A stretch of DNA of 64,000 bases from positions 868,001 to 932,000 of the forward strand of contig CAWBVZ010000007.1 in the NCBI GenBank assembly GCA_963792385.1. The letters run 5' to 3'. The notes beneath the pieces were generated by a model. The model ran no database searches. It was not told the DNA's origin and saw nothing but the letters and a program-made list of their open reading frames with translations. Positions 52,766-60,941 of this stretch are shown here, piece after piece. Each line of letters starts with the position of its first letter. The first letter of the stretch is position 1. The stretch is from DASSUW01 sp963792385 (GTDB lineage: Bacteria > Actinomycetota > Thermoleophilia > Solirubrobacterales > Solirubrobacteraceae). The translations under genes were made by a program, and so were the position numbers.

Positions 52766-53187
52766 GCTCGACGAACACCCAATCCAGCCTGCCATCCACC
52801 TCCGAGCTGGTCGAAGGCGTCCTCTTCTACCCCATCGCGCTCCTCGTGTCCGCGACCATCTTCCCGGGCCTGACGCTGTGCATTCCCGGCTTGATCCTCT
52901 TCGCCGCCCTGGTCCTGATCCCGCTCGTCGCGATCGCCCTCCTCGTCGTCGTCGTCGCAGCCGTCTTCGCGGCACCCGTCCTCCTGGTGCGCGCGGTTCG
53001 AGCGCTCCGCGAGCGCCGCGCAGCGCGAGTGCTGGGCGACACCTATTCCGGCTGCGTGATCGGAGTCCCCGGGTCGCCGTCGACGGCGGCCGCGAACATG
53101 TCCTCGGACTCGTCGAGCAGGAACGGCAGGCTGATCACGCTGGCGAAGCCGAGCGCGCCCGCGAACTGGTCGGTGAGGTCGAGGTAG
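52762..53187 (+). CDS. Small membrane protein
   Basis: 141 residues: two or three hydrophobic helices in residues 15-80 (LVEGVLFYPIALLVSATIFP, LIPLVAIALLVVVVAAVFAA), then an Arg-rich loop. The last 48 codons lie antisense to the 3' end of the siderophore-binding protein gene, which is unusual and suggests the original C-terminus was lost or the convergent overlap is real. Function unknown. Confidence 0.6.
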   Translation: MSSTNTQSSLPSTSELVEGVLFYPIALLVSATIFPGLTLCIPGLILFAALVLIPLVAIALLVVVVAAVFAAPVLLVRAVRALRERRAARVLGDTYSGCVIGVPGSPSTAAANMSSDSSSRNGRLITLAKPSAPANWSVRSR

Positions 53188-54041
53188 ATCACGCGGTCCT
53201 CGCTGACGGCCTTCAGGCGCTTGAACACCGGGTTGGCGAGGACGTCCTTCTGCGCGCCGTACATGACGACAACGTCCTGGTCCATGAGCCGGAACTGCTC
53301 CTGGCTGAACGCGGTGAAGAACGACTTGCCCGCGAGCTCGTCGATCTTGGCCGGGATCTTGAACCCGAGGTCGGTGAGGAAGCGGCTGCGGCTGTCCTGG
53401 GTCGCGTAGGCGCCGTAGCCGTCGGGCCCGCCGTAGGCCAGGATCGCGGTCTTGCCCTCGAACTCCGGGTGGTCCTTGCGGACCTGCTCGAACTTGGCGT
53501 GCAGGTCGTCGATCAGCTTCTGCGCCTGCTCCTCGCGGCCGAGCGCCTTGCCGACGAGCAGGGTCTGGTCCTCCCACGGCATGCCGAAGTCGATGTACTT
53601 CCCGTCCTGCGCGACCGTCGGCGCGATCTGCGACAGCTTGTCGTAGTCGGCCTTCTGCAGGCCCGCGTTGATCGCGATGATCACGTCCGGCCGCTGCGCG
53701 GCGACCGCTTCGAAATTGATCTCCTGGCCGCCGACGACGGCGGGCTTGGCACCGCCGAGCGCGTCCTGCGCCCACGGGCGCTCGCGCCACTTGTAGCCGC
53801 CGAGGAAGTCGCCGACGCCGACCGGGACGACGCCGAGCGCGAGGATCGGGTCCTGGTCGGTGTAGCCGACCGTGACGACGCGCTTGGGCGCCGCCGGGAT
53901 CGTTGTCGTGCCGTACTTGTGCTCGACGGTGACCGGGAACGGACCGTTGTCCGCCGCCGGCGTACTGGGGCTCTCCTCGTCGCTGCCGCAGGCGGCCAGG
54001 AACACGGTCAACAGCACGGCGGCAAGCGCGATCAGGCGCAT
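53043..54041 (-). CDS. Iron-siderophore ABC transporter substrate-binding lipoprotein
   Basis: 332-residue class III binding protein (FepB/FhuD-like). Lipobox LAAC (Cys about residue 18), then the TIPAAPKRVVTVGYTDQDPI domain start, long connecting helix and C-terminal lobe. It captures a ferric siderophore outside the membrane. ATG 54041 has AAGGAGA 5 bases upstream and gives a proper signal peptide. Last gene of a four-gene importer operon; it overlaps the ATPase gene by 10 bases. Confidence 0.92.
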   Translation of the reverse strand: MRLIALAAVLLTVFLAACGSDEESPSTPAADNGPFPVTVEHKYGTTTIPAAPKRVVTVGYTDQDPILALGVVPVGVGDFLGGYKWRERPWAQDALGGAKPAVVGGQEINFEAVAAQRPDVIIAINAGLQKADYDKLSQIAPTVAQDGKYIDFGMPWEDQTLLVGKALGREEQAQKLIDDLHAKFEQVRKDHPEFEGKTAILAYGGPDGYGAYATQDSRSRFLTDLGFKIPAKIDELAGKSFFTAFSQEQFRLMDQDVVVMYGAQKDVLANPVFKRLKAVSEDRVIYLDLTDQFAGALGFASVISLPFLLDESEDMFAAAVDGDPGTPITQPE

Positions 54042-54838
54042 CGGGTTCTCCTTGACTGGGCGGTGGGCAGGCACAGCGGGGTGCCGGTCACGGGGTCCTC
54101 GACGACGCGCGCGTCGAGGCCGAAGACCTCGCGGATGAACGCGGCGTCGACGACCTCACTCGGCGGGCCGGCCGCGAACACGCGGCCACCGTGGACGGCG
54201 ACGATCTGGTCGGCGTAGCGGCACGCCTGGTTGACGTCGTGGAGCACCATCACGACGGTGCGGCCGCGCTCGGCGACGAGGTCGTCGAGCAGGTCGAGCA
54301 CGTCGACCTGGTGGGCGAGATCGAGGAACGTCGTCGGCTCGTCGAGCAGCAGGACCTCGGTCTGCTGCGCGAGCGTCATGGCGATCCACGCGCGCTGGCG
54401 CTGGCCGCCGGATAGCTCGTCGAGCGGCCGCCCGCGCAGGTCCTCGGTCGCGGTCGCGGCGAGCGCCTCGGCGACCGCCGCGTCGTCGTGCTCGGACCAC
54501 TGGCGGAACAGCCCCTGGTGCGGGTAGCGGCCGCGGGCGACGATGTCCTCGACGGTCAGGCCGTCGGGCGCGGTCGGCGATTGCGGGAGCATCCCGAGCC
54601 GCCGCGCGACATCGCGCGTGGAGAGCTCGCGGATCGCCCGCCCTTCCAGCAGCACGGTCCCGGCGCGCGGGCGGATCAGCCGCGCCAGCGCGCGCAACAG
54701 CGTCGACTTGCCGCTGCCGTTGGCACCGACCACGGCGGTGATCTGCGCGCGCGGGATCTCGAGCGCGAGCCCGTCGATGACCGGCAGCCCGTCATAGGCG
54801 ACGGTGAGCTCGCGGGCGATGAGCGGCGGCTCGCTCAC
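54032..54838 (-). CDS. Iron-siderophore ABC transporter ATPase
   Basis: 268 residues, FepC/FecE type: Walker A GANGSGKST, Q-loop LPQSPTAPDGL, signature LSGGQRQRAWIAMTLAQQ, Walker B VLLLDEPTTFLD, H-loop VLHDVNQACRYAD. GTG 54838 overlaps the permease stop (GTGA). It energises import through the two permeases encoded upstream. Confidence 0.95.
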   Translation of the reverse strand: MSEPPLIARELTVAYDGLPVIDGLALEIPRAQITAVVGANGSGKSTLLRALARLIRPRAGTVLLEGRAIRELSTRDVARRLGMLPQSPTAPDGLTVEDIVARGRYPHQGLFRQWSEHDDAAVAEALAATATEDLRGRPLDELSGGQRQRAWIAMTLAQQTEVLLLDEPTTFLDLAHQVDVLDLLDDLVAERGRTVVMVLHDVNQACRYADQIVAVHGGRVFAAGPPSEVVDAAFIREVFGLDARVVEDPVTGTPLCLPTAQSRRTRCA

Positions 54839-55815
54839 ACGGCCATCCGCTTGAGCAGCAGCAGGAAGTAGGGCGCCGCGAGCACCGACGTGACGATCCC
54901 GACCGGGATCTCGTGTGGCGCGAACAGCATCCGGCCGGCGAGGTCGGCGACCAGCACCAGCAGCGCGCCGCACGCCGCTGCGGCGATCAGCGCAGTGCGC
55001 ACGGACGCGACGCCGACAAGCGCGCGGGCAACGTGCGGCGACGCGAACGCGACGAACCCGATCGGCCCCGCGCACGCCACCGCCGCGGCGGTCAGTGCGG
55101 TCGCAGCCGCGAGCAGCAGCATCCGGGTGCGCTCGACCCGCACGCCTAGGCCGGCAGCGACGTCGTCGCCGAAGCGCAGCACGTCGACGTTGCGGGCGAG
55201 GGCGAGGAGGAGCGGGAGCAGCACGGCGAGCACCGCCACGAGCGGCCACACCTGCGCCCAGCCACGGCTGTTGAGCGAGCCGACGAGCCACACGTACGCG
55301 CGCGCGACCTCAAAGATCCGGCCCTCGGTGAATACGTAGTAGATCCCGGCGTTGGCCAGCGCGGTGATGCCGATGCCGACGAGCACGAGCCGGTAGCCGT
55401 GGATCCCGCGTTGCCACGCCAGCCCGTACAGCGCGACGCCGCTGATCAGCGCGCCCGCCAGCGCGGCCAGCGGCACCGAGGCGGTGCCGCTCGTCGAGCC
55501 GAGCACGATCAGCGCGACCGCGGCGAGCGACGCACCGGCCGCCACGCCGACGATGTCCGGGGAGACGAGCGGGTTGCGCGTGACGTCCTGGAACACCATC
55601 CCCGCCAGCCCGAGCGCGGCGCCCGCCAGCAGGCCGGTGAGTGCGCGCGGCAGCCGCAGGTCCACGACGATGAACTCGGTTGCCTGGTTGCCCGCGCCGA
55701 CGAGCGCGGCGAGCACGTCGAGCGGCGCGATCGCGAACTCCCCCATCGCGACGCTGGCGACGAGCGCAGCGACGGTCGCGACGATCAGCGCGAGGCAGAT
55801 CCGCGGCGCGCTCAA
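54835..55815 (-). CDS. Iron-siderophore ABC transporter permease (FecD/FepD type)
   Basis: 326 residues with about nine to ten membrane helices. FecCD motifs RLPRALTGLLAGAALGLAGM, TRNPLVSPDIVGVAAGASLA and CAGPIGFVAFASPHVAR are intact. TTG 55815 overlaps the preceding stop (TTGA). Partner of the other permease of this operon. Confidence 0.93.
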   Translation of the reverse strand: MSAPRICLALIVATVAALVASVAMGEFAIAPLDVLAALVGAGNQATEFIVVDLRLPRALTGLLAGAALGLAGMVFQDVTRNPLVSPDIVGVAAGASLAAVALIVLGSTSGTASVPLAALAGALISGVALYGLAWQRGIHGYRLVLVGIGITALANAGIYYVFTEGRIFEVARAYVWLVGSLNSRGWAQVWPLVAVLAVLLPLLLALARNVDVLRFGDDVAAGLGVRVERTRMLLLAAATALTAAAVACAGPIGFVAFASPHVARALVGVASVRTALIAAAACGALLVLVADLAGRMLFAPHEIPVGIVTSVLAAPYFLLLLKRMAV

Positions 55816-56861
55816 AGGGCCACGAGCTTGCGCCGGCGGACGAGCCAGATGAAGAACGGCGCCCCGAGGACCGCCGTCATGATCCCCACGCCGAGCTCGC
55901 CCGGGCGCGCGACGATGCGGCCCACCACGTCGCTGCCGAGGAGCAGCACCGCGCCGAGCGCGATGCTCACGGGGATGATCCAGCGGTAGTCGGCGCCGAC
56001 GAGCGCGCGGGCCACGTGCGGCACGACGAGCCCGACGAAGGCGATCGGCCCCGCGGCCGCCACCGCGGCTCCCGCGAGGAGCACGAACCCGACGCCGACC
56101 AGCACCCGCGTGCGTTCGACCCGCTGGCCGAGCGAGCGCGCGACCTCGTCGCCGAGCGCAAGCGTGTTGAGCGAGCGCCCCGCGACGAGCGCGATCAGCA
56201 ACCCCGCCGCCGCGACCGGGAGCACCGACAGGGCGACGCCCGCGTCGCGCCCGGCGATCGAGCCGACGACCCAGAAGCGGTACTCGTCGAGCGTCTCGGC
56301 GTCGAACACGAGCACGGCGCTGGTGAGCGAGATCAGCAGCCAGGCAAGGACCGCGCCCGCGAGCGCGAGCCGCACCGGGTCAGGCCCGCTACGTCCGGCG
56401 GCGCCGAGCGTGAAGACGGCGAGCGCGGCCACGCCGGCGCCGACCAGGGCGAACCCCGTGTAGGCGGTGACCGACGAGACGCCGAGCGCCGCGATCGCAA
56501 TGACGACCGCGAACGATGCGCCGGCGTTGATCCCCAGGATGCCGGGCTCGGCGAGCGGGTTGCGCATCGTGCCCTGCATCAGTGCCCCGGCCGCGCCGAG
56601 GGCCGCCCCGACGAGCAGCCCGAGCTCGGTCCGCGGCACCCGCAGGTCGCGCACGATCGCGGTGGCGTCGCTGTCGTCGGGCGCGGTGAACGCGGTGACG
56701 ACGTCGTGCAGCGGGATCCGCTGCGACCCGATCGCCAGCGACGCAAGCACGCACAGCGCGACGAGCACGAAGCTCGCGAGGAGGATCGCGAAGCGGGCGC
56801 GGGTCGTCCCGCGCACGGGGCCGCGGGTCCGCCGCGGCAAGGGGCGTGAGAGGGTCAGCAT
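55812..56861 (-). CDS. Iron-siderophore ABC transporter permease (FepG/FecC type)
   Basis: 349 residues, nine to ten membrane helices: RVPRTELGLLVGAALGAAGA, MRNPLAEPGILGINAGASFA, AAGPIAFVGLVVPHVAR. First gene of the importer operon. The ATG lies only 3 bases from a TTAGGG/CCCTAA palindrome, leaving no room for a ribosome site, so its mRNA is probably leaderless. Confidence 0.93.
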   Translation of the reverse strand: MLTLSRPLPRRTRGPVRGTTRARFAILLASFVLVALCVLASLAIGSQRIPLHDVVTAFTAPDDSDATAIVRDLRVPRTELGLLVGAALGAAGALMQGTMRNPLAEPGILGINAGASFAVVIAIAALGVSSVTAYTGFALVGAGVAALAVFTLGAAGRSGPDPVRLALAGAVLAWLLISLTSAVLVFDAETLDEYRFWVVGSIAGRDAGVALSVLPVAAAGLLIALVAGRSLNTLALGDEVARSLGQRVERTRVLVGVGFVLLAGAAVAAAGPIAFVGLVVPHVARALVGADYRWIIPVSIALGAVLLLGSDVVGRIVARPGELGVGIMTAVLGAPFFIWLVRRRKLVAL

Positions 56862-56864
56862 CCG

Positions 56865-56878
56865 TTAGGGTTCCCTAA
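56865..56878. promoter_or_regulatory. Iron-box-like palindrome TTAGGGTTCCCTAA
   Basis: A perfect 14-base palindrome beside the start of the permease gene. Its TTAGG/CCTAA ends recall DtxR/IdeR boxes (consensus arms TTAGG...CCTAA), though it is shorter than the 19-base IdeR box. It would repress the importer operon when iron is plentiful. Confidence 0.65.
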
Positions 56879-56908
56879 GACGTCGGGGCGCCGGAGCCTA
56901 TCACGCTG

Positions 56909-56922
56909 TTAGGGTGCCCTAA
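56909..56922. promoter_or_regulatory. Iron-box-like palindrome TTAGGGTGCCCTAA
   Basis: Differs from the 56865 copy by one base; centred 44 bases away. It ends one base before the ATG of the siderophore-interacting protein. Same inferred regulator, acting on the plus-strand arm. Confidence 0.65.
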
Positions 56923-56923
56923 C

Positions 56924-57706
56924 ATGACCGCGCGCGAACGCTTTCCCCGCCGCGCGGGCGTCGCGATGCTCGTGGCCCGGGAGGTGCTGACGCCGCGGAT
57001 GCTCCGTGCCACGCTGCGCTGCGACGCCTTCCGCGACGAATGGCCGATCGAGCAGCCCGGCGAGATCATCACGCTGCTGTTCGTCCCGCCCGAGGAGCCG
57101 ATCGTCCTCCCGCAGCAAGGCTGGACGTTCCCGCCCGACGCGCCGCCGCAGGAGTGGCGCAACTACACGGTCCGTCGCCACCGCCCCGAGCTCGGCGAGA
57201 TCGACGTCGACGTCGTGCTGCACGAGCCGCGCGGACCGGCCTGCCGGTGGGCGGCCGGCGTCCCGCTGGGCACATGCGTCGGCTACGCCGGGCCGCGCGT
57301 GGACTACGCGCCGCGCGAGGGCGTCGACTGGCTGCTGCTGTGCGGCGACGAGACCGCGCTGCCCGCGATCGCGGCGATCCTCGAGACCACGACGGTCCCG
57401 CAGGTGGTGGCCGTCGTCGAGGTGCACGACGCGGACGAGGAGATGGCCGTCGACCTACCTGCCGGCGGGGAGCTGCGGTGGGTCCACCGCGAGGGCGCGC
57501 CCGCCGCGACCACCGCCCACCTCGCCGAGGCACTGCGCGCCCTCCCCCTCCCCGCCGGCGCCGGCCAGGCGTGGGGCGCCGCCGAGTCGCGGATCGCGCG
57601 CGACCTGCGCGCCGTCCTGCGCGAGGAGCGCGGCATCCCGCGCTCGCACGCGCACGCGCGTGGCTACTGGCTCCGCAACGGCGACTGGCTCGACGACGAG
57701 GAGTGA
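56924..57706 (+). CDS. Siderophore-interacting protein (ferric-siderophore reductase)
   Basis: 260-residue FAD flavoprotein of the SIP/ViuB family, which reduces ferric siderophore inside the cell to free iron. FAD motif NYTVRRHRPELGEIDVDVVL, NAD(P)H domain LLCGDETALPAIAAIL and C-terminal GYWLRNGDWLDDEE, typical of the family. Divergent from the siderophore importer with shared palindromic operators. ATG 56924 directly follows the operator, so it is probably leaderless. Confidence 0.93.
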   Translation: MTARERFPRRAGVAMLVAREVLTPRMLRATLRCDAFRDEWPIEQPGEIITLLFVPPEEPIVLPQQGWTFPPDAPPQEWRNYTVRRHRPELGEIDVDVVLHEPRGPACRWAAGVPLGTCVGYAGPRVDYAPREGVDWLLLCGDETALPAIAAILETTTVPQVVAVVEVHDADEEMAVDLPAGGELRWVHREGAPAATTAHLAEALRALPLPAGAGQAWGAAESRIARDLRAVLREERGIPRSHAHARGYWLRNGDWLDDEE

Positions 57707-57714
57707 CCCGCCGT

Positions 57715-58941
57715 ATGCTCGCGGGCGTGGCGGCCGGTACGAGCTCACTCATCCCGGACCTGCCGATCATCCGCACGCGGCAGGGGGGCGAGCAGCGGGC
57801 GACGTTCTTCGAGCTGTTCTTCGACCTCGTCTACGTGTTCGCGGTCACCCAGGTGTCCCACCACCTGCTCGACGACATGAGCTGGGCGGCCGCGGCCGAG
57901 ACGGCGTTCATGCTCGTGGCGCTGTACTGGGCCTGGAACTACACGACGTGGATGACCAACTGGTTCGACCCGGACACGGCGCCGATTCGGCTCGTGCTCG
58001 TCTTCGTGATGGCGGCGAGCCTGCTGATGGCGGTCGCGATCCCGGAGGGATTCGGGCAGTACGCGCTGCTGTTCGCGTGCGGCTACGCGGGTCTGCAGAT
58101 CGGGCGCAACGCGTTCGTCGTCGCGGTCACGCCGCGCGGGCGGTTCAACCAGAACTTCCGCCAGATCCTGGCGTGGAGCGTGCTCTCGGCGCCACTGTGG
58201 GTCGCCGGCGGCATCGTCGACGACGAAGGGTTGCGCTGGGTTCTGTGGCTGGCGGCGCTCGGGATCGACTTCGCCGGGCCGCTCGCCTCGTATTGGTTCC
58301 CGGGCGCCGGCACCGCGCCGATGAGCCAGTGGCAGATCGAGGGCGCCCATTTTGGCGAGCGCTTCCAGCTGTTCGTGATCATCGCGCTCGGCGAAAGCAT
58401 CGTGCTGGCGGGCGCCACCGCCTCTGACACGGGGTTGAGCGTCGACGTCGTCGCTGCCCTTCTGCTCGCCCTGCTCTCCTCGACGGCGCTCTGGTGGCTG
58501 TACTTCGGCCAGGTCGGCGACGAGGTGCTTGAGCGGATCCGCGGGGCGACGGCCGAGGAGCGGGGCAGGATCGGTCGTGATGTCTACACGTACCTGCACC
58601 TTCCGATCGTCGCCGGGATCGTGCTCGTCGCGGTCGGCGACGAGCTCGTGATCGCGCACCCGAGAGACGACCTGCACGGCGGTGGAGCGCTCGTCGCGCT
58701 CGGCGGCCCCGCGCTGTTCCTCGCCGGCCTGATGGCCTGCGCGGCCAGGATCGGGCACAGGCAGACCGCGCCACGAGTGGTGGTCATCGTCGCGCTGCTC
58801 GCCGCGGTGCCGCTGGCGGCCGGCGCCGACGGCCTGGTCGTCTCCGCGCTGCTCACCGCGGTCCTGGTCGGACTGGTCGTGGCCGAGCAGCGGCCCGAAG
58901 GTGTTCCTCAAGGGCTGGATCCGGGCAGGCCCGAGGAATGA
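57715..58941 (+). CDS. Low temperature requirement protein A (LtrA) family membrane protein
   Basis: 408 residues with about 11-12 membrane helices. Family signature ERRATFFELFFDLVYVFAVT-like segment (QRATFFELFFDLVYVFAVTQ) near residue 27 and HFGERFQLFVIIALGESIVL in the middle. LtrA is linked to growth of Listeria at low temperature; its molecular role is unknown. ATG 57715 lies 9 bases after the SIP gene stop. The stop overlaps the next gene (ATGA). Confidence 0.9.
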   Translation: MLAGVAAGTSSLIPDLPIIRTRQGGEQRATFFELFFDLVYVFAVTQVSHHLLDDMSWAAAAETAFMLVALYWAWNYTTWMTNWFDPDTAPIRLVLVFVMAASLLMAVAIPEGFGQYALLFACGYAGLQIGRNAFVVAVTPRGRFNQNFRQILAWSVLSAPLWVAGGIVDDEGLRWVLWLAALGIDFAGPLASYWFPGAGTAPMSQWQIEGAHFGERFQLFVIIALGESIVLAGATASDTGLSVDVVAALLLALLSSTALWWLYFGQVGDEVLERIRGATAEERGRIGRDVYTYLHLPIVAGIVLVAVGDELVIAHPRDDLHGGGALVALGGPALFLAGLMACAARIGHRQTAPRVVVIVALLAAVPLAAGADGLVVSALLTAVLVGLVVAEQRPEGVPQGLDPGRPEE

Positions 58942-59240
58942 CACGTTTACGGAAAATTGCGGCCACCGTGGCCGCCCTCGGCGCTCTGGGCGCCGTGTCG
59001 CTCGGAGGCGTGGCGCACGCCTCGGTCCTCGTGATGGTCAAGGTCCAGGAAGCCGGTGTCCGTGACGGACCCAGCTACGACCAGACCCACATCATCAAGC
59101 GCAAGCACTACGGCGACTGCGTCAGGGCGACGTCAGGCAACGTGGCCGGCAGTGGCTACTACTGGTTCCAGGTTGCGCTCGCCGAAGGCGGGTACGGCTG
59201 GATGCGCTCCGATCTGGTCGCCAACCCCGGCAACTGCTAG
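58938..59240 (+). CDS. Secreted SH3-like domain protein
   Basis: 100 residues: signal peptide cleaved after GGVAHA (about residue 28), then a 70-residue bacterial SH3-like domain (VKVQEAGVRDGPSYDQTHII, YYWFQVALAEGGYGWMRSDL) with two Cys that may form a disulfide. Such domains often bind peptidoglycan or cell-wall targets. Convergent with the PaiB-like gene, 4 bases overlapping. Confidence 0.8.
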   Translation: MTRLRKIAATVAALGALGAVSLGGVAHASVLVMVKVQEAGVRDGPSYDQTHIIKRKHYGDCVRATSGNVAGSGYYWFQVALAEGGYGWMRSDLVANPGNC

Positions 59241-59872
59241 GGATTCCCCAGCGAGAGGCGGCGCATCAACGCCGCCAGCTCGGGATGGTGGTGCGGGCCT
59301 GCCGCGTCCAAGCGCTCGACGATCCGCTCGCGGACCGGGCGCGGCATGGCCTGCGAGAGCTTGGCCTTGGCCTCCACCCGGGTAGCCCGGAGCCGGAACG
59401 CGACGGTCTGGGGCGCGATCCGGCGCGATAGCTTCAGGCCGCCGCCCTCCAACCGCCAGCGGCTCTCGCCAAGCGGATCTTCATGACGCTCGAGCGTGCG
59501 CGTGAGGAGGTCGAAGCGCTCGTCGCCTTCGAGCGGTTCCGGCGTTCCCTGCAGGTGGACGGAGATGTGGTTCATCGTGCTCGGGACGTCGGTCAACTCC
59601 GGGCGGTACCACGAGGCCGAAACGAACCCGTGCGGCCCCTCGAAGATCAACAGTGCCGGCACCCGCGCCTCGATGTCGGCGCATTGTGGGTCGGCCCGCG
59701 CGAAGTGCCCGGCCACCACTACCTCGTCGTCGGCCGAGTCCTCCAGCAGGAAGAACCCGTACGTGGCACGCAGCCCCGCGGCGCCGACGGTGATGACCCG
59801 CGCCCACCCGTGCTCGGAGATGACACGGCGAGCCTCTGTGAGATCGATCGCGTACCTCGATTGGACGTGCAT
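59237..59872 (-). CDS. FMN-binding negative transcriptional regulator (PaiB family)
   Basis: 211 residues of the PaiB family, a flavin-reductase-like split barrel (HGWARVITVGAAGLRATYGF, VVAGHFARADPQ, GPHGFVSASWYRPELTDVPS). PaiB represses sporulation and protease genes in Bacillus; the DNA-binding claim is old and the family may be enzymes. The ATG shares a base with the upstream CBS gene stop (TGATG). Confidence 0.88.
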   Translation of the reverse strand: MHVQSRYAIDLTEARRVISEHGWARVITVGAAGLRATYGFFLLEDSADDEVVVAGHFARADPQCADIEARVPALLIFEGPHGFVSASWYRPELTDVPSTMNHISVHLQGTPEPLEGDERFDLLTRTLERHEDPLGESRWRLEGGGLKLSRRIAPQTVAFRLRATRVEAKAKLSQAMPRPVRERIVERLDAAGPHHHPELAALMRRLSLGNP

Positions 59873-60258
59873 CAGGTGCCGCAGAAGCCGTCGAGCCGTC
59901 GGTTGATCGCCACGATGCCGACGAGGTCGCCGCCCGCGTCGATCACGGGAAGACGGCGGCTGGGCTGATCGAGCGCCAGATCGCGCGCCAGAGTCGCACT
60001 CGCCTGCACGTCGATGACAGGCCCATAGGTCGCATGGTCCACCGCCGGGGCGGACGCATCAACGTCCTCGCCAATCGCAGTTGACGCGATCGACCCGACA
60101 TACCGCGACCCATCGACCATGGCCGCCAGCCGGCGCGACGAGCTGGCCGCGAAATAGGCCCGCACGTCACCCACCGTCGCGGTGGCGGGGACCGTGCTGG
60201 CTTGCCGGTGCATCACGCTGGCGGCCGTCAGGCCGTCGACCTCATTCAGCAGCGTCAT
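59872..60258 (-). CDS. CBS-domain pair protein
   Basis: 128 residues, two CBS domains (ASVMHRQASTVPATATVGDV, then ATYGPVIDVQASATLARDLA with LPVIDAGGDLVGIVAINRRL). CBS pairs bind adenine nucleotides and gate partner proteins. It is encoded directly before the PaiB-like gene in the same transcript; the partner is unknown. Confidence 0.85.
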   Translation of the reverse strand: MTLLNEVDGLTAASVMHRQASTVPATATVGDVRAYFAASSSRRLAAMVDGSRYVGSIASTAIGEDVDASAPAVDHATYGPVIDVQASATLARDLALDQPSRRLPVIDAGGDLVGIVAINRRLDGFCGT

Positions 60259-60409
60259 CGAGCCGGGCGCTCGGTCACCGTCGCGACATTACAGCCTTCG
60301 AGTGCGCAGGCGACCGATCGATCTCAGGTAGTCGACATAAGCTGCCAGCGTCCATCCTCCCTCGCGGAGCACGCCGGGCGCGTCCTGTGGGAGGCTCGCA
60401 GTGGCGGCG

Positions 60410-60925
60410 GTCGACGTCGAACGGCTTCAGCCGGCGCAGCACCGCCGTGCCGATGCGGCCCGCGGCCACGCGTGCCGACCTGCATGCCCTCGAGGTCGTA
60501 CGACCGGGCCACGCCGTCGGCGATGTTCCACCCGCCGTCGACAACGATCTGGTGCTGCGGGATGTAGTTGCGCACCAGCCCGAGGATCATCATCACGACA
60601 TGCTCGGAAACGCTGATGCTGTTCGAGTACGTGACCTCGGCGACGGTGAGGTCGTGGTCGATCGCCGCGTCGAGGTCGACGTGATCGGAGCCGATACCGG
60701 CGGTCAGCGCGAGCTTGAGGTTCTTCGCCTTCTCGATCCGCTCGCGCGTGAGGTAGGCCGGCCAGAACGGCTGGGAGATCACCACGTCAGCGTCGGGCAG
60801 CGCGCGCTCGAACTCCGAGTCCTCGCCATCCTTGTCGGAGGTGACGATCAGGGTGTGACCGCCCTGCTCGAGAAATGACCTCAAGGCCGAGCTCGCCCGA
60901 GACGTCGCCCAGCATCTCCCAGCCA
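60410..60925 (-). pseudogene. NAD-dependent formate dehydrogenase, frameshifted and truncated
   Basis: Minus strand reads EMLGDVSGELGL in one frame, then RSFLEQGGHTLIVTSDKDGE to ARSYDLEGMQVGT in a second, then VAAGRIGTAVLRRLKPFDV in a third: the central part of NAD-dependent formate dehydrogenase (motifs LTAGIGSDHVDL and NSISVSEHVVMMILGLVRNY). Two single-base insertions break it (near 60888, and near 60470 within the GT-VAAGRIG junction). The N-terminal 70 residues and C-terminal 190, with the catalytic His, are gone. It is divergent from formate-tetrahydrofolate ligase. Confidence 0.85.
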
Positions 60926-60941
60926 CTAACAGGAGAGAGCG

